From assembly GCF_028682475.1 (NCBI RefSeq), contig NZ_JANHLE010000013.1, positions 1-64,000 on the forward strand: a stretch of 64,000 nt of DNA. Direction: 5' to 3'. Below, one piece after another: positions 26,486 to 37,339 of this stretch (positions within the stretch are counted from its first letter, which is position 1; each line of letters starts with the position of its first letter). The DNA comes from Pseudomonas putida. GTDB lineage: Bacteria; Pseudomonadota; Gammaproteobacteria; Pseudomonadales; Pseudomonadaceae. A model generated the notes under the pieces. It worked only from the letters and a program-made list of their open reading frames with translations. It was not told the DNA's origin and made no database searches. Made by a program: the position numbers and the translations under genes.

Positions 26486-27712
26486 TCAGTGCGGGTCGGT
26501 AGCGGTTGCGGCTAGTGTCAACGGCACTTGTCTGCTCCGCGCCATTGCAACGGCCATCAGCACCGCAAGCAAGGCAATGCCGGCCGCGACATAGCCAATG
26601 CTGGCGAGCCCGCCCAGTTCAATGCTGTAGCCTCCGATGATCGCCCCGAGGCCGATACCGGCATTGGCGGCCGAGACGTTCAATGTGCCGGCCAGTGCCT
26701 GAGCGTGGGTGGCTGCCTTCATGACACGTACCTGGCAGACCGGATACAGCGCGGTGTAGGCGATACCCCATACCGTCAATGCCACCGCGAGCCAGAGGTA
26801 GGAGCTTGCCAGCGGGATGGTGATCGCCATGCCGATAGCCAGGATCAGCACGAAGGCAGCGGTAGCGCCCAGTGGATTGCGATCGACGAAGTGGCCACCC
26901 AGCCAGTTGCCGAGCAGTCCGATTGCACCAAAGCCCATCAGCCACCAACCGACAGCTACCGGCTCGATACCCGCCAGGCGCTCCAGCAGATCTGCCAGAT
27001 AGGTATAGGCAGTGAACATCGCGGTAAACACCACAACCGAGAGGATCACATTGGCGACAAAGCGGCGGTCGCCGAGAATGCTCAGTTGCTTGAGAAAGCC
27101 CGTACGCTGCGGACGCGCCAGTCTGGGCATGAACACTGCCAGCAGCACGGTCATGACCAGCGACAGTACCGCCAGCCCCCAGAATGCGCCACGCCAGCCA
27201 ATCATGTTGGCTGCGACCGTGCCCAGCGGAATGCCGAACAAGGTGGCGGCAGCAATCCCCAGATAGACTTGAGAGACCGCACGCCCGGCACGTTCGGGGC
27301 CAACCAGCTGGCTGGCGGTTTCACTTGCCGTTCCCCAGAAAACCGGCAGCAGCAGGGCAGGGATGAAGCGTGCCAGGCTGAGTATCCAGATGTTGGGGGC
27401 CAATGCGGCGAGGGCGTTGGATGCCGCGAACACGACCATGATGAAGATAAACAGCCGCTTGCGTTCGATGTGAGCCAACGCCGCGGTCAACGGTGGGCCG
27501 AACAACATGACCGTGAACGCAAAGAGGGTGACCAGTTGGCCTGCCGCAGGGATTGAAATTTGCAGATCACGGGCCAGCGCCGGCAGTAATCCGATAATCA
27601 GAAACTCGGTGGTCACAATGACGAACGCTGCCACCGCCAGAAGTGCGATGGAGAAGCCGCTGGCGCCGTGGGGGGCGCTAGTGGTCTGGGGATGATTCAA
27701 TACTTGAGTCAT
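26486..27712 (-). CDS. MFS transporter, DHA1 drug/sugar-efflux type (YdhP/AraJ-like)
   Basis: A 408-residue transporter with 12 predicted membrane segments. The opening FVIVTTEFLIIGLLPALARDL and the loop SIPAAGQLVTLFAFTVMLFGPPLTAAL are those of the AraJ/SotB/YdhP group of the DHA1 family. The motif between segments 2 and 3 is weak (AHIERKRLF). Substrate unknown. The leader (27713-27800) is AT-rich, as expected for a promoter region. Confidence 0.9.
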   Translation of the reverse strand: MTQVLNHPQTTSAPHGASGFSIALLAVAAFVIVTTEFLIIGLLPALARDLQISIPAAGQLVTLFAFTVMLFGPPLTAALAHIERKRLFIFIMVVFAASNALAALAPNIWILSLARFIPALLLPVFWGTASETASQLVGPERAGRAVSQVYLGIAAATLFGIPLGTVAANMIGWRGAFWGLAVLSLVMTVLLAVFMPRLARPQRTGFLKQLSILGDRRFVANVILSVVVFTAMFTAYTYLADLLERLAGIEPVAVGWWLMGFGAIGLLGNWLGGHFVDRNPLGATAAFVLILAIGMAITIPLASSYLWLAVALTVWGIAYTALYPVCQVRVMKAATHAQALAGTLNVSAANAGIGLGAIIGGYSIELGGLASIGYVAAGIALLAVLMAVAMARSRQVPLTLAATATDPH

Positions 27713-27859
27713 GGACTGGAATCCGACGGACGAAGAGTCCCCATAGGCTATAAAAGATTTATATTCTTATCTTTGATGTGTTTTCTTCCGATTGTTGAAT
27801 CAAATTCCCTAATAAGTGACTTGCCTCAATCGCTTTTCCAACCATTGCGCTGCACATTG

Positions 27860-28177
27860 ACGCCTGCCGTGTACATCCCCTAGAGTGCGCCTCCCTTTCT
27901 GACGGTTGCTGATGCATGAGCCGCTCTTGCAGTTGTTACACGATGCCACCACCCGCTGCCCAGGCCGCGTGGTGCAACTGGCCGTGTGACACGGTACTCA
28001 AGCGTCGACGCAGCGTACTGTTCGCCTTCACCTTCTCCCCGCCCGCGTTCGCTCACTGACGCGGTAAAAGCACGCCCGGCATCGCCGCGGTCGAGCTTGC
28101 CTGCACCTGAACTCTTTAAGGTCATGTATGAGCTGGCCCAGGACGACTTCGTTCGTGCGCCAGTGGTGGAGTTGTAA
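27860..28177 (+). other. Gap with possible remnant gene
   Basis: No convincing gene fills 27713-28176. A frame on plus ends in TAA overlapping the next ATG (TAATG at 28175-28179). Its last residues, LFKVMYELAQDDFVRAPVVEL, look protein-like, but upstream the frame dissolves into Pro/Arg/Ser-rich sequence. A separate 25-codon frame opens at ATG 27913 (MHEPLLQLLHDATTRCPG). These could be pieces of a decayed gene once coupled to the downstream MFS gene. I cannot name it. Confidence 0.35.
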
Positions 28178-29334
28178 TGAACAAGCGTTTTCTGGCGGGC
28201 CTGTTGTTCGCCGTATCGGTGGTCGGTTTCAGCCTTGGGGCGAGCCTGCCGTTGGTGTCACTGCGTTTGCTTGAAGCAGGTGCCAGCACCTTGCAGATCG
28301 GAATCCTCTCAGCCATTCCGGCGGCGGGGATGATGCTCTCGGCGTTCATGGTCGATGCCTGCTGCCGGTACCTGACACGAAGAGTCATCTACCTCCTGTG
28401 CTTCGGCCTGTGTGCCTTGAGTATCGGTCTGCTCGAGTGGGCTTTTTCCTCGATCTACCTGCTGGCGCTTTTGCGTTTGGGCCTGGGCATCGGCATGGGC
28501 ATCGCGATCATTCTTGGCGAGTCCTGGGTCAATGAACTGAGCGAAGAGCGCAACCGCGGCAAGGTCATGGCGCTGTACGCCACTGCGTTCACCGGCTTTC
28601 AGATGCTCGGCCCGGCCATGCTGGCGCTGCTCGGTGCGCAGAGCGTCTGGGTGACGGCAGTGGTTACCGCCTGCTATGGCCTGGCGTTGCTGTGTATCGT
28701 GCTGACAGTGCCCAACGATCACGTCGAGCATGGCGAGGAGGGCGGCAAGAGCTTCTCCCTGGCGGGCTTTTTCCGCGTCGCGCCGGCGTTGTGCATGGGC
28801 GTGCTGTTCTTCTCGTTCTTCGATGCGGTAATTCTGTCGCTGATGCCGGTGTACGCCTCGAGTCACGGTTTTGCCGTGGGAGTGGCGGCCTTGATGGTGA
28901 CGGTGATCCTCACCGGCGACATGCTGTTTCAGCTGCCCCTGGGCTGGCTGGCGGACCGCAGCGAACGGACCCTGGTGCATCTGGTCTGCGGTGTGGTGGC
29001 GATGCTGATTGGCCTGGCCTTGCCCTGGCTGTTGCAGGTGCAGTGGCTGCTGTGGCCGGCGCTGGTGGTGCTGGGGGCGGTTGCCGGTGGGGTCTATACC
29101 CTGGCGCTGGTGTTGATCGGCCAGCAGTTCAAGGGGCAGGATCTGGTTACCGCCAATGCCAGTGTCGGGCTGTTGTGGGGCGTTGGCAGCCTGATCGGGC
29201 CATTGCTCAGCGGTGCGGCCATGGATGTCGCGCCCCATGGTTTGCCGATGGCGCTGGCGATCATGGCCGCGTTGTTCGTGTGCTTTGCCCGCACTGCCAA
29301 CCGCAAGGCCAGGCGCCTTGCAGTTGCGGGCTGA
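28177..29334 (+). CDS. MFS transporter, YcaD-like
   Basis: A 385-residue, 12-segment MFS protein. The motif SWVNELSEERNRGKVMALYATAFTGFQMLGP (seen in parts) and the LGWLADRSERTLVH loop are like E. coli YcaD and its relatives. The start codon overlaps the stop of a short upstream frame (TAATG), and GGTGGAG is the ribosome site. Substrate unknown. The neighbouring ppk2 gene is convergent. Confidence 0.87.
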   Translation: MNKRFLAGLLFAVSVVGFSLGASLPLVSLRLLEAGASTLQIGILSAIPAAGMMLSAFMVDACCRYLTRRVIYLLCFGLCALSIGLLEWAFSSIYLLALLRLGLGIGMGIAIILGESWVNELSEERNRGKVMALYATAFTGFQMLGPAMLALLGAQSVWVTAVVTACYGLALLCIVLTVPNDHVEHGEEGGKSFSLAGFFRVAPALCMGVLFFSFFDAVILSLMPVYASSHGFAVGVAALMVTVILTGDMLFQLPLGWLADRSERTLVHLVCGVVAMLIGLALPWLLQVQWLLWPALVVLGAVAGGVYTLALVLIGQQFKGQDLVTANASVGLLWGVGSLIGPLLSGAAMDVAPHGLPMALAIMAALFVCFARTANRKARRLAVAG

Positions 29335-29385
29335 GATGAGGCAAGCGTCAGCCCTTGATCAGTGTCGAGGGTGCCGCAATCCTGT

Positions 29386-30195
29386 TCAGAAACGTTCTGG
29401 AATCAGGCGGAACGGGTAGTCGGCACTCTTGTAGCTGCCGATCTTGCCGCGCTTTGGCAGCTTGATCTGTTGCTCGTGGGTAATGTCCTTGTAGGGAACC
29501 TGCTTGAGCAGGTGGCTGATGATGTTCAGGCGTACCCGTCGTTTGTCTTCGGAGTGCGCCATGTACCACGGCGCCCAGGAAGAATCGGTAGCGGCAAACA
29601 TCTCATCGCGGGCGCGGGTGTAGTCGTCCCAGCGGCTGAACGATTTCAGGTCCATGGGCGAGAGCTTCCAGATCTTGCGACCATCGGTGATGCGCTCTTC
29701 CAGGCGTCGTTGCTGCTCTTCGGCGCTGACTTCGAGCCAGTACTTGATGACGATGATGCCGGACTCGACCAGCATCTTTTCGAACAGCGGGGTCACCGCC
29801 AGGAATTTTTTCGCCTGGTCGTCGGAGCAGAAGCCCATGACCCGCTCGACCCCGGCGCGGTTGTACCAGCTGCGGTCGAAGATCACCACTTCGCCAGCGG
29901 AGGGCATGTGCTGAATGTAGCGCTGGGCATAAATCTGGCTCTTTTCCCGCTCGGTCGGTGCCGGCAGTGCGACAACGCGAAATACCCGCGGGCTGACCCG
30001 CTCGGTGATGGCCTTGATGGTGCCACCTTTGCCGGCGCCGTCACGCCCCTCGAAAACGATGCAGACTTTCAGGCCCTTGGCCGTCACCCACTGTTGCAGC
30101 TTGACCAGTTCGACATGCAGAGATTTGAGTTCTTTTTCGTATTCCTTGCGGGGCAGCTGCTCTGCGTCGCGCGCCTTTGCCTTCTTCTTTGCCAT
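29386..30195 (-). CDS. ppk2: Polyphosphate kinase 2
   Basis: A 269-residue class I PPK2, which transfers phosphate between polyphosphate and nucleotides. The Walker A motif GRDGAGKGG starts at residue 50. The lid region follows (TERVSPRVFRVVALPAPTEREK), then Walker B-like VVIFDRSWYNRAGVERVMGFC. The N-terminus is a lysine-rich tail (AKKKAKARD). The ATG at 30195 was chosen because upstream codons reach back through a terminator. It is a single-domain form. Its direction of action (ATP or GTP synthesis) cannot be read here. Confidence 0.93.
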   Translation of the reverse strand: MAKKKAKARDAEQLPRKEYEKELKSLHVELVKLQQWVTAKGLKVCIVFEGRDGAGKGGTIKAITERVSPRVFRVVALPAPTEREKSQIYAQRYIQHMPSAGEVVIFDRSWYNRAGVERVMGFCSDDQAKKFLAVTPLFEKMLVESGIIVIKYWLEVSAEEQQRRLEERITDGRKIWKLSPMDLKSFSRWDDYTRARDEMFAATDSSWAPWYMAHSEDKRRVRLNIISHLLKQVPYKDITHEQQIKLPKRGKIGSYKSADYPFRLIPERF

Positions 30196-30269
30196 GCGCT
30201 GATACCTCGTCAGTAAAAGTGCCTCTGAGTATAGACAGGGCGGGCGTGGAGGGGCCTGACGCGGCTCAA

Positions 30270-30315
30270 TGGAAAAGAAAAACCCCTTGAGGCGGATAGC
30301 CTCAAGGGGTTTTGT
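30270..30315 (-). terminator. Terminator of the ychF operon
   Basis: A perfect 14-base stem AAACCCCTTGAGGC / GCCTCAAGGGGTTT with a GGATA loop. Read on the minus strand it is followed by TTTTTCTTTT, 36 bases past the ychF stop. Confidence 0.9.
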
Positions 30316-30348
30316 GTTCATCCGGGCCCGGCAGGACCCGCAGACGGC

Positions 30349-31449
30349 TTAGACGTTAAAGCGGAAGTGCATCACGTCACCGTCCTTGACGATGTAGTCC
30401 TTGCCTTCCAGACGCCATTTGCCGGCTTCTTTCGCGCCGCTTTCACCCTTGTACTGGATGAAGTCGTCATAGGCGACCACTTCGGCACGGATGAAGCCTT
30501 TCTCGAAGTCGGTGTGGATCACGCCTGCCGCTTGCGGAGCGGTAGCGCCGACACGCACGGTCCAGGCGCGGACTTCCTGAACACCGGCGGTGAAGTAGGT
30601 CTGCAGGTTGAGCAGGCCGTAACCTGCGCGAATCACGCGGTTCAGGCCAGGCTCTTCCAGGCCCAGGGCCTCGAGGAACATGTCCTTTTCTTCGCCTTCG
30701 TCGAGCTCGGCGATTTCCGCTTCGATCTTGTTGCACACCGGCACGACAACAGCGCCTTCTTCTTCGGCGATGGCGCGCACGACGTCCAGGTGCGGGTTGT
30801 TCTCGAAGCCGTCTTCAGCGACGTTGGCGATGTACATCACCGGCTTGCTGGTCAGCAGGTGGAAGCCACGGATCAGTGCCTTCTCGTCGTCCGCCATGCC
30901 CTTCATCAGGCTGCGCGCAGGCTTGCCTTCGGTGAAGTGCGGGATCAGTTTTTCGAGGATGGCTTTCTGCGCCAGGGCATCCTTGTCGCCGCCTTTGGCG
31001 TTACGCGCAACTTTCTGCAGTTGCTTCTCGCAGCTGTCGAGGTCGGCGAAGATCAGTTCCAGGTCGATGATTTCGATGTCGCGCTTGGGGTCGACACTGT
31101 TGGAGACGTGAATCACGTTCTCGTCTTCGAAGCAGCGCACTACGTGGGCGATGGCGTCGGTTTCGCGGATGTTGGCCAGGAACTTGTTGCCCAGGCCTTC
31201 ACCTTTCGAGGCACCGGCTACCAGGCCGGCGATGTCGACGAATTCCATGGTGGTCGGCAGTACGCGGTTCGGCTTGACGATGGCCGCCAGGGCATCCAGG
31301 CGCGCATCAGGCATCGGTACGATGCCGCTGTTCGGCTCGATGGTGCAGAAGGGGAAGTTCTCTGCCGCGATACCGGATTTGGTCAAGGCGTTGAACAGGG
31401 TGGACTTGCCGACGTTGGGCAGACCGACGATGCCGCAATTGAAACCCAT
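30349..31449 (-). CDS. ychF: Redox-responsive ATPase YchF/OLA1
   Basis: A 366-residue P-loop protein of the Obg-like family that prefers ATP and binds ribosomes. The motifs are [31 protein letters not shown], and NVAED in place of NKxD, which is the YchF change that favours ATP. The C-terminal TGS domain ends in [12 protein letters not shown]. It follows pth with 21 bases between, the usual pth-ychF pair. Confidence 0.96.
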   Translation of the reverse strand: MGFNCGIVGLPNVGKSTLFNALTKSGIAAENFPFCTIEPNSGIVPMPDARLDALAAIVKPNRVLPTTMEFVDIAGLVAGASKGEGLGNKFLANIRETDAIAHVVRCFEDENVIHVSNSVDPKRDIEIIDLELIFADLDSCEKQLQKVARNAKGGDKDALAQKAILEKLIPHFTEGKPARSLMKGMADDEKALIRGFHLLTSKPVMYIANVAEDGFENNPHLDVVRAIAEEEGAVVVPVCNKIEAEIAELDEGEEKDMFLEALGLEEPGLNRVIRAGYGLLNLQTYFTAGVQEVRAWTVRVGATAPQAAGVIHTDFEKGFIRAEVVAYDDFIQYKGESGAKEAGKWRLEGKDYIVKDGDVMHFRFNV

Positions 31450-31470
31450 GGTGAATCCCTCTTCGTGGAG

Positions 31471-32055
31471 TCAGGCCTTCTGGCTGTGCAGCTCTCTCAT
31501 CGCACGCGTCCAGTCGCCGGCGAGGATGTCCGGCAGCACGCCGAGGGCAAAATCGATACTGGCGTCCAGCTTTTCCTGTTCGGCGCGCGGCGCCTTGCCC
31601 AGGACAAAACCGGAGACCCTGCTGCTGTCACCCGGGTGGCCGATGCCAAGCCGCAGACGGTGAAAGTCTTGGTTGTTGCCGAGCTGCGCAATGATGTCGC
31701 GCAGGCCGTTGTGGCCACCGTGGCCGCCGCCTTTCTTGAGCTTGGCGACGCCGGGCGGCAGGTCTAGTTCGTCGTGGGCCACCAGGATGGCATCTGGCGG
31801 GATGCGGAAAAAATTCGCCAGTGCAGCAACGGCCTGGCCGCTGCGGTTCATGTAGGTGGTCGGAATCAATAGACGAACGTCTTTGCCCTGATGGCTGAAT
31901 TTTGCCGTCAGGCCGAAATACTTGCGGTCAGCGGTCAGGTTGACACGCTGGGCGCTGGCAATGCGTTCTACGAAAAGAGCCCCTGCGTTATGCCGGGTCT
32001 GTTCGTATTCGGGGCCAGGGTTTCCCAGGCCGACGATCAGTTGGATGGCGGTCAC
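31471..32055 (-). CDS. pth: Peptidyl-tRNA hydrolase
   Basis: A 194-residue enzyme that recycles peptidyl-tRNA. It has [19 protein letters not shown] with catalytic His, [10 protein letters not shown], and [28 protein letters not shown] with catalytic Asp. All active-site residues are present. It lies between rplY and ychF on the minus strand, the normal pseudomonad order. Confidence 0.97.
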   Translation of the reverse strand: MTAIQLIVGLGNPGPEYEQTRHNAGALFVERIASAQRVNLTADRKYFGLTAKFSHQGKDVRLLIPTTYMNRSGQAVAALANFFRIPPDAILVAHDELDLPPGVAKLKKGGGHGGHNGLRDIIAQLGNNQDFHRLRLGIGHPGDSSRVSGFVLGKAPRAEQEKLDASIDFALGVLPDILAGDWTRAMRELHSQKA

Positions 32056-32129
32056 GTCAGGGGCTCTTCCTTGGAGTTGGGGGTTACAGTGCGGGGCACT
32101 GTAACCCGATCAACGCCGGCGTGCTGAGA

Positions 32130-32729
32130 TTACTCAGCAGCGCCTTCTGCAGCTTCAGGCGCAACACGCGGAGCGTGAACGTTGGCAACAGCTTTGTCAT
32201 CACCGTGGGCCAGAGCAACGAACTCAACGCCTTTCGGAGCTTTGAGGTCCGACAGGTGAATGATGGTGCCGACTTCGGCTTTGGCCAGGTCGACTTCGAT
32301 GAACTCAGGCAGGTCTTTGGCTTCGCAGGAAACTTCGATCTCGGCCACTACGTGGGAGATTTCGCCGCCTTTCTTGACCGGAGCTTCTTCGTTGACGAAG
32401 TGCACAGGTACTTTGGCGGTCAGTTTCTGGCCAGCAACAACGCGGACGAAGTCAGCGTGCATGATGAACTGCTTGGCTGGGTGACGCTGCATGGCTTTAA
32501 CAACGACGTTTTCTTTCTTGCCGTCGATGTTCAGCTCGATAACGTGGCTGAAAGCAGCTTCGTTTTCGAACAGCTTGGCAACTTCTTTAGCCAGCATGGT
32601 GATGGAAACTGGCTCTTTGTCACCGCCGTAAACTACAGCAGGAACGGAAGAGGCGAGACGACGCAGGCGGCGGCTCGCACCTTTCCCCAGGTCGGTACGC
32701 GCTTGGGCGTTCAGGATGAAATCAGTCAT
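32130..32729 (-). CDS. rplY: 50S ribosomal protein L25/general stress protein Ctc
   Basis: A 199-residue L25 of the long (TL5/Ctc) form. The N-terminal 5S rRNA-binding domain begins [23 protein letters not shown]. The C-terminal beta domain follows ([23 protein letters not shown]), with an Ala/Glu tail. The ATG at 32729 has TTTGGAGATAC upstream; an upstream in-frame start at 32780 would add an unlikely leader. A strong hairpin separates it from prs. Confidence 0.96.
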   Translation of the reverse strand: MTDFILNAQARTDLGKGASRRLRRLASSVPAVVYGGDKEPVSITMLAKEVAKLFENEAAFSHVIELNIDGKKENVVVKAMQRHPAKQFIMHADFVRVVAGQKLTAKVPVHFVNEEAPVKKGGEISHVVAEIEVSCEAKDLPEFIEVDLAKAEVGTIIHLSDLKAPKGVEFVALAHGDDKAVANVHAPRVAPEAAEGAAE

Positions 32730-32791
32730 TTTGTATCTCCAAAATAGCCATCTCCCGCAGGCGTTTGCGACCAGCGCCAAACGGGGTGGGC

Positions 32792-32838
32792 AAAAAAGCC
32801 CCGCCCCAACAACAGGTGTTGGGGCGGGGCGCTTTTCG
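32792..32838 (-). terminator. Strong terminator or attenuator between prs and rplY
   Basis: A 14-base perfect stem GCCCCGCCCCAACA / TGTTGGGGCGGGGC, followed on minus by TTTTTTG. It ends prs transcripts, or limits read-through into rplY-pth-ychF. Confidence 0.85.
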
Positions 32839-32867
32839 TCAACGAGAGGTTCGCGAGGACAAAGTCC

Positions 32868-33809
32868 TCAGCGGAACATCGCGCTGATCGATTCTTCGTT
32901 GCTGATGCGGCGCACCGCTTCAGCGACAACCGGTGCGATATCCAGTTGACGGATACGGTCACAGGCTTGTGCAGCTGCGGACAACGGGATGGTATTGGTC
33001 ACCACCAGTTCGTCCAGCACGGAGTTCTCGATATTCTCGATCGCCCGACCCGACAGGACAGGGTGCGTGCAATAGGCGTAAACCTTGGCAGCGCCGTGTT
33101 CTTTCAGGGCTTTGGCCGCGTGGCACAGGGTGCCGGCGGTATCGACCATGTCGTCGACGAGAATACAGGTACGTCCTTCGACGTCGCCGATGATATGCAT
33201 CACTTCGGAGTGATTGGCCTTTTCACGGCGTTTGTCGATGATACCCAGATCGACGCCCAGGGACTTGGCAACCGCACGTGCACGCACGACGCCGCCGATG
33301 TCCGGGGACACGATCATGAGGTTCTCGAAACGCTGGTCTTCGATGTCATCCACCAGAACGGGGGAGCCGTAGATGTTATCTACCGGAATATCGAAGAAAC
33401 CCTGGATCTGGTCAGCGTGCAGGTCGACAGTGAGAACACGGTCGATACCGACGACGGTGAGCATGTCAGCGACGACTTTGGCGCTGATGGCAACACGCGC
33501 CGAACGCGGACGGCGATCCTGGCGGGCATATCCGAAGTAAGGAATCACGGCAGTGATTCGGGACGCTGAGGAGCGGCGGAAGGCGTCGGCCATCACTACC
33601 AGTTCCATCAGATTATCGTTGGTTGGCGCGCAAGTCGGCTGAATGATGAAAACGTCCTTACCGCGAACATTTTCATTAATCTCAGTGCTGATTTCGCCGT
33701 CGGAGAATTTACCGACAGAAACATCACCCAGTGGGATATGCAGCTGACGTACGACACGCCGAGCCAGATCGGGGTTGGCGTTCCCCGTAAAGACCATCAT
33801 CTTGGACAC
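32868..33809 (-). CDS. prs: Ribose-phosphate pyrophosphokinase
   Basis: A 313-residue PRPP synthase feeding purine, pyrimidine, His and Trp synthesis. It has [22 protein letters not shown], the YARQDRR ATP-binding loop, [11 protein letters not shown], and the PRPP loop [13 protein letters not shown]. The conserved start ([17 protein letters not shown]) requires a GTG start at 33809; the longer frame runs into the tRNA-Gln gene. prs lies just after the tRNA, the same order as in other pseudomonads. Confidence 0.96.
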   Translation of the reverse strand: MSKMMVFTGNANPDLARRVVRQLHIPLGDVSVGKFSDGEISTEINENVRGKDVFIIQPTCAPTNDNLMELVVMADAFRRSSASRITAVIPYFGYARQDRRPRSARVAISAKVVADMLTVVGIDRVLTVDLHADQIQGFFDIPVDNIYGSPVLVDDIEDQRFENLMIVSPDIGGVVRARAVAKSLGVDLGIIDKRREKANHSEVMHIIGDVEGRTCILVDDMVDTAGTLCHAAKALKEHGAAKVYAYCTHPVLSGRAIENIENSVLDELVVTNTIPLSAAAQACDRIRQLDIAPVVAEAVRRISNEESISAMFR

Positions 33810-33857
33810 GCGCAGTACCTGAAGGCTGAGGGTATACCTGGATGAGTATAAGGAAAA

Positions 33858-33932
33858 TGGCAGGGGCGGCTGGATTCGAACCAACGCATGGCAGGATCAA
33901 AACCTGCTGCCTTACCGCTTGGCGACGCCCCT
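33858..33932 (-). tRNA. tRNA-Gln (TTG)
   Basis: A 75-base tRNA with encoded CCA. Acceptor AGGGGCG pairs with CGCCCCT. The D arm is CGCCAAGCGGTAAGGC and the T arm GGTTCGAATCC. Loop TTTTGAT gives anticodon TTG (complement of 33898-33900). It lies between ispE and prs on the same strand and is probably processed from their common transcript. Confidence 0.95.
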
Positions 33933-33966
33933 GTATCTGTTGCTGCGAGTACCTTGTACTCGATTC

Positions 33967-34812
33967 CTAGTGCAGGCTTTGAAGCTTGCGATGCAACATC
34001 GAAATGTTGCTTCCTTTTGCTACAAACCCTGTTTGGGTATCTGCAAGAAGGGCCAAAACTTTATCAGCTTCAGCTTTGCTTGGGAAGGCCCCAAACACAC
34101 AACTTCCAGTTCCGGTGAGTCTAGCTTCAGTGAATTTGCTTAACAAATCCAGTGAGTTACGTACTTCTGGGTAACTCTGCTCTACTACCGGTTGGCAGTC
34201 ATTACGACTGTTTCCCTTGGGAACGGGGCGCATCTTAAGGGGCAAGGAATCACGTGTCAACTGCGGATGTGAAAAAATTTCTGCTGTACTTACAAATACT
34301 TGTGGCACCAGCACGACATACCAGGGCTCTTCCGGGTCTGCCGGGGTGAGGATTTCGCCGACACCTTCGGCGAATGCCGCGTGGCCACGAACGAAAACCG
34401 GTACGTCAGCGCCCAGGCTCAGGCCCAGTTCTGCCAGCTGATCTTCGCTGCAACCAAGCTGCCACAGGTGATTGAGGCCGAGCAGGGTGGTGGCGGCATC
34501 GGAACTGCCACCGCCGATGCCGCCGCCCATGGGCAGGATTTTTTTCAGCCAGATGTCGGCGCCCTGGGTGCAGCCGCTCAGGGCCTGCAGTTTACGGGCG
34601 GCCTTGACGATCAGGTTGCTGTCGTGGGGGACGCCTTCGATGTCGCTGTGCAGGCGGATTTCGCCGTCTTCGCGCACGGCGAAAGTCAGTTCATCGCCGT
34701 AGTCGAGAAACTGGAAGAGGGTTTCCAGCAGGTGGTAGCCATCGGCGCGGCGCCCAAGAATGTGCAGCATCAGATTGAGTTTGGCCGGGGCCGGCAGGGT
34801 CAATCGGGTCAT
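33967..34812 (-). CDS. ispE: 4-diphosphocytidyl-2-C-methyl-D-erythritol kinase
   Basis: A 281-residue GHMP kinase of the MEP isoprenoid pathway. It has [28 protein letters not shown] at the start, the GHMP loop [18 protein letters not shown], and the C-terminal TGTGSCVFG motif. It starts 1 base after the lolB stop. The codons near its 3-prime end (about 33970-34310) are less GC-rich than its neighbours, though the protein is intact. Confidence 0.96.
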   Translation of the reverse strand: MTRLTLPAPAKLNLMLHILGRRADGYHLLETLFQFLDYGDELTFAVREDGEIRLHSDIEGVPHDSNLIVKAARKLQALSGCTQGADIWLKKILPMGGGIGGGSSDAATTLLGLNHLWQLGCSEDQLAELGLSLGADVPVFVRGHAAFAEGVGEILTPADPEEPWYVVLVPQVFVSTAEIFSHPQLTRDSLPLKMRPVPKGNSRNDCQPVVEQSYPEVRNSLDLLSKFTEARLTGTGSCVFGAFPSKAEADKVLALLADTQTGFVAKGSNISMLHRKLQSLH

Positions 34813-34813
34813 G

Positions 34814-35431
34814 TCAGTGCCCCAGCTGGCGTGGCTGCCAGTCCTTGACCACCAGGGTCACGTCGATATTTTGCCCGTGCAGTTTGAGGCGCTCGGGCAG
34901 CCAGTAGCCGTTCTGCTCGGTGTAGCTCAGGTACTGCACGTCCCAACCATCCTGCTTGAGACTGGCCAGGCGGCTGTCGCTGCCCAGAGTCAACTGGCTC
35001 TTGCTGTCCGGTGCAGGCAGGCCGCGGACCCACCAGACCAGGTGCGATACCGGCAATTCCCAGCCGAGCTGTTCTTCGAGCAGGGCCTCCGGGCTTTTTG
35101 CTTCGAAACGGCCCTGGTTGGCAACTTCCAGCACGACCCCGCCCGGGCGACCGGTCAGGCGCGCGGCGCCACGGCCCAGCGGGCCGGACAGGCGAATGTC
35201 GTAGTAATCCTGGCGCTGCAGCCAGAACAGGGTGCCGCTGCCGGAGTCTTTCGGGGCGCGGATGCCGACCTTGCCGTTGATCTGCCAGCCGTCGAGGGTG
35301 CTCAGCTGTTGTTTGTGCTCGCGCCACAATTGTGGGCTGCCCTGGCCCTGGAGGGCTTCACGGGAACCGAAGCCGGCACAACCGGCGAGCAGGGCGATCA
35401 GGCTGAAGGTGATGCAGTGGCGCAAAAACAT
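34814..35431 (-). CDS. lolB: Outer-membrane lipoprotein LolB
   Basis: A 205-residue lipoprotein with signal peptide and lipobox LLAGC (Cys18). LolB accepts lipoproteins from LolA at the outer membrane. Family motifs include [24 protein letters not shown] and [14 protein letters not shown]. It lies between a TPR lipoprotein gene and ispE, the conserved lolB-ispE pair, with only a few bases between the genes. Confidence 0.95.
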   Translation of the reverse strand: MFLRHCITFSLIALLAGCAGFGSREALQGQGSPQLWREHKQQLSTLDGWQINGKVGIRAPKDSGSGTLFWLQRQDYYDIRLSGPLGRGAARLTGRPGGVVLEVANQGRFEAKSPEALLEEQLGWELPVSHLVWWVRGLPAPDSKSQLTLGSDSRLASLKQDGWDVQYLSYTEQNGYWLPERLKLHGQNIDVTLVVKDWQPRQLGH

Positions 35432-35435
35432 AGGC

Positions 35436-37163
35436 TTAAAGAGTCTCGGAACCGGTCAGGCGCAAGACGGTCTTGCGCAGGATAGGGCTGTCGGGTTGGG
35501 CTTCGATGGCTTTGGCCCAGATCTGGCGTGCTTCGCGGCGCTTGCCGTTGGCCCACAGGACTTCGCCCAGGTGCGCGGCGACTTCGTGATCGGGGAAGCG
35601 CTCCAGGGCCTGGCGCAGCAGGCGCTCGGCTTCGTCGAGATTGCCCATGCGGTAGTTGACCCAGCCCAGGCTGTCGAGCACCGCGGGATCGTCGGGGTTG
35701 ATCTGGTGAGCCTTGTCGATCAGCGCCTTGGCTTCGGCATAACGCGTGGTGCGGTCGGCCAGGGTGTAGCCCAGGGCGTTGAGGGCCATGGCGTTTTCCG
35801 GCTCGCGGGCGATGATGCTGCGCAAGTCCTTTTCCATCTGGGCCAGGTCGTTGCGCTTCTCGGCCAGCATGGCACGGGTATACAGCAGGTTGTTGTCGTC
35901 AGGGTACTGCTTCAGGGCTTGTTCCAGCACCTGCAGGGCCTGGGCATCCTTGTCGTTGTTGCCCAGTGCTTCGGCTTCGATCAGGTACAGCTGGATGGCG
36001 TAGTCCGGCTGAGTGTCGCGGGCCAGCGCCAGGCGGCGTGAGGCTTCTGTGCTGCGACCGTTGGCCACCAGGATGTCGGCCTGGCGCAGTTGGGCTGGCA
36101 GGTAGTCGTTCCCCGGACCGACCTGGGCGTATTCGTCCAGGGCCGCTTGCGGCTGGTTGCGTTCTTCATGGATGCGCCCAAGGTTCAGGTGCGCCGAGTC
36201 GACGTGACTGTCGCGCTCGATCAGCTCTTGCAGGTAGCCGCTCGCTTCATCCCAGTTCTTGGTTTCCAGGCAGATCAGCGCCAGGGAGTAACGCAGCTCG
36301 TCATCATCCGGGTATTGCTCGAGCAGGCTGGCAAACTCGACTTTGGCGTCGTCCAGGCGATCCTGCTCCACCAGCGTGCGGGCGTAGGTCAGGCGCAGAC
36401 GCTTGTCGTCGGGGTTCTGGCGAATGGTTTTCTGCAGCAAGGGCAGGGCTTCTTCGCCGCGGCCCACGCTTTGCAGCAGGCGCGCGCGCAGCAGCACCGG
36501 GGCGATCTCGCCTTCTTCGGGCGGATGTGATTCAAGCAGGTCCAGCGCCGCCTTGGCGTTGCCGTCCTGTTGCAGGAGCAGGGCCTTGCCGAATACCAGC
36601 TGGCCATTGTCCGGGTATTTCTGCAGCAGGCGATCGAAGCTCTTCTGCAGGCCGTCGCGGGTGTCCTGGTCGGTTTCGGCGGCCGACAGGGCGAGGAAAT
36701 CGAAATGGGTGTCGCCTTTGCCCTGCAGCACTTTCTCCATATAGACCATGGAGTCGTCGTAACGGCCAGCGCGTGCCAGCTGGATGGCAGCGGCGCGTTG
36801 CGCGTCGAGGTTGTCCGGAGCGTTTTTCGCCCAGATCAGTGCGGTATCCAGGGCCGATTGATCGGCGCCCAGGTATTCGGCGATGCGGTAGGCGCGCTCG
36901 GAAATGCCCGGGTCCTGGGTTTTGATGGCCTCGCTGACATAGTTGTCCAGGGCAATGTCGAAGCGATTGCGCTGGCCGGCCAGTTCCGCACTCAACAGGT
37001 TGTACACGGTTTCCTGGGTAAACGACCCATAGACCACCGGCTTGTCCGCCGGCTTTTGTGCGGCATCGAGGGCAGGCGCCTGGGCATCCGACGAGTCGGG
37101 GGCCAGGGTCTGGCAGCCCTGGAGCAGGGCCAAGGCAAGGAACAACGCGTAGGATCTATTCAT
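35436..37163 (-). CDS. TPR-repeat lipoprotein
   Basis: A 575-residue lipoprotein with lipobox LLQGC (Cys17). It consists of many tetratricopeptide repeats, for example [25 protein letters not shown] and [22 protein letters not shown] units up to residue 550. Such proteins are scaffolds at the periplasmic face of a membrane. It starts the lolB-ispE-prs run and is divergent from hemA (176 bases). The corresponding P. aeruginosa gene is PA4667 by position. Binding partner unknown. Confidence 0.9.
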   Translation of the reverse strand: MNRSYALFLALALLQGCQTLAPDSSDAQAPALDAAQKPADKPVVYGSFTQETVYNLLSAELAGQRNRFDIALDNYVSEAIKTQDPGISERAYRIAEYLGADQSALDTALIWAKNAPDNLDAQRAAAIQLARAGRYDDSMVYMEKVLQGKGDTHFDFLALSAAETDQDTRDGLQKSFDRLLQKYPDNGQLVFGKALLLQQDGNAKAALDLLESHPPEEGEIAPVLLRARLLQSVGRGEEALPLLQKTIRQNPDDKRLRLTYARTLVEQDRLDDAKVEFASLLEQYPDDDELRYSLALICLETKNWDEASGYLQELIERDSHVDSAHLNLGRIHEERNQPQAALDEYAQVGPGNDYLPAQLRQADILVANGRSTEASRRLALARDTQPDYAIQLYLIEAEALGNNDKDAQALQVLEQALKQYPDDNNLLYTRAMLAEKRNDLAQMEKDLRSIIAREPENAMALNALGYTLADRTTRYAEAKALIDKAHQINPDDPAVLDSLGWVNYRMGNLDEAERLLRQALERFPDHEVAAHLGEVLWANGKRREARQIWAKAIEAQPDSPILRKTVLRLTGSETL

Positions 37164-37339
37164 AATGAGGATTTGGGCGGCTTACCAGCGGTCGGATCAT
37201 CATGACACAAGCGCCGGGGCAAACCCATAAGCGAAGGTCTCGGTAGAGGTAGTCTATAGAGACAATAGCGAGCGGTGGTTGTTCTGAAACCTGCGAAGTA
37301 GGACAATTATCGGCTTCTCGTCATAATCAGCGACCTTGC

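Noticed and set aside
27880..28125. 81-codon minus frame rich in Gly/Glu/Arg
   Set aside because: Repetitive composition and no ribosome site; it looks like chance coding opposite Pro/Ser/Arg codons.
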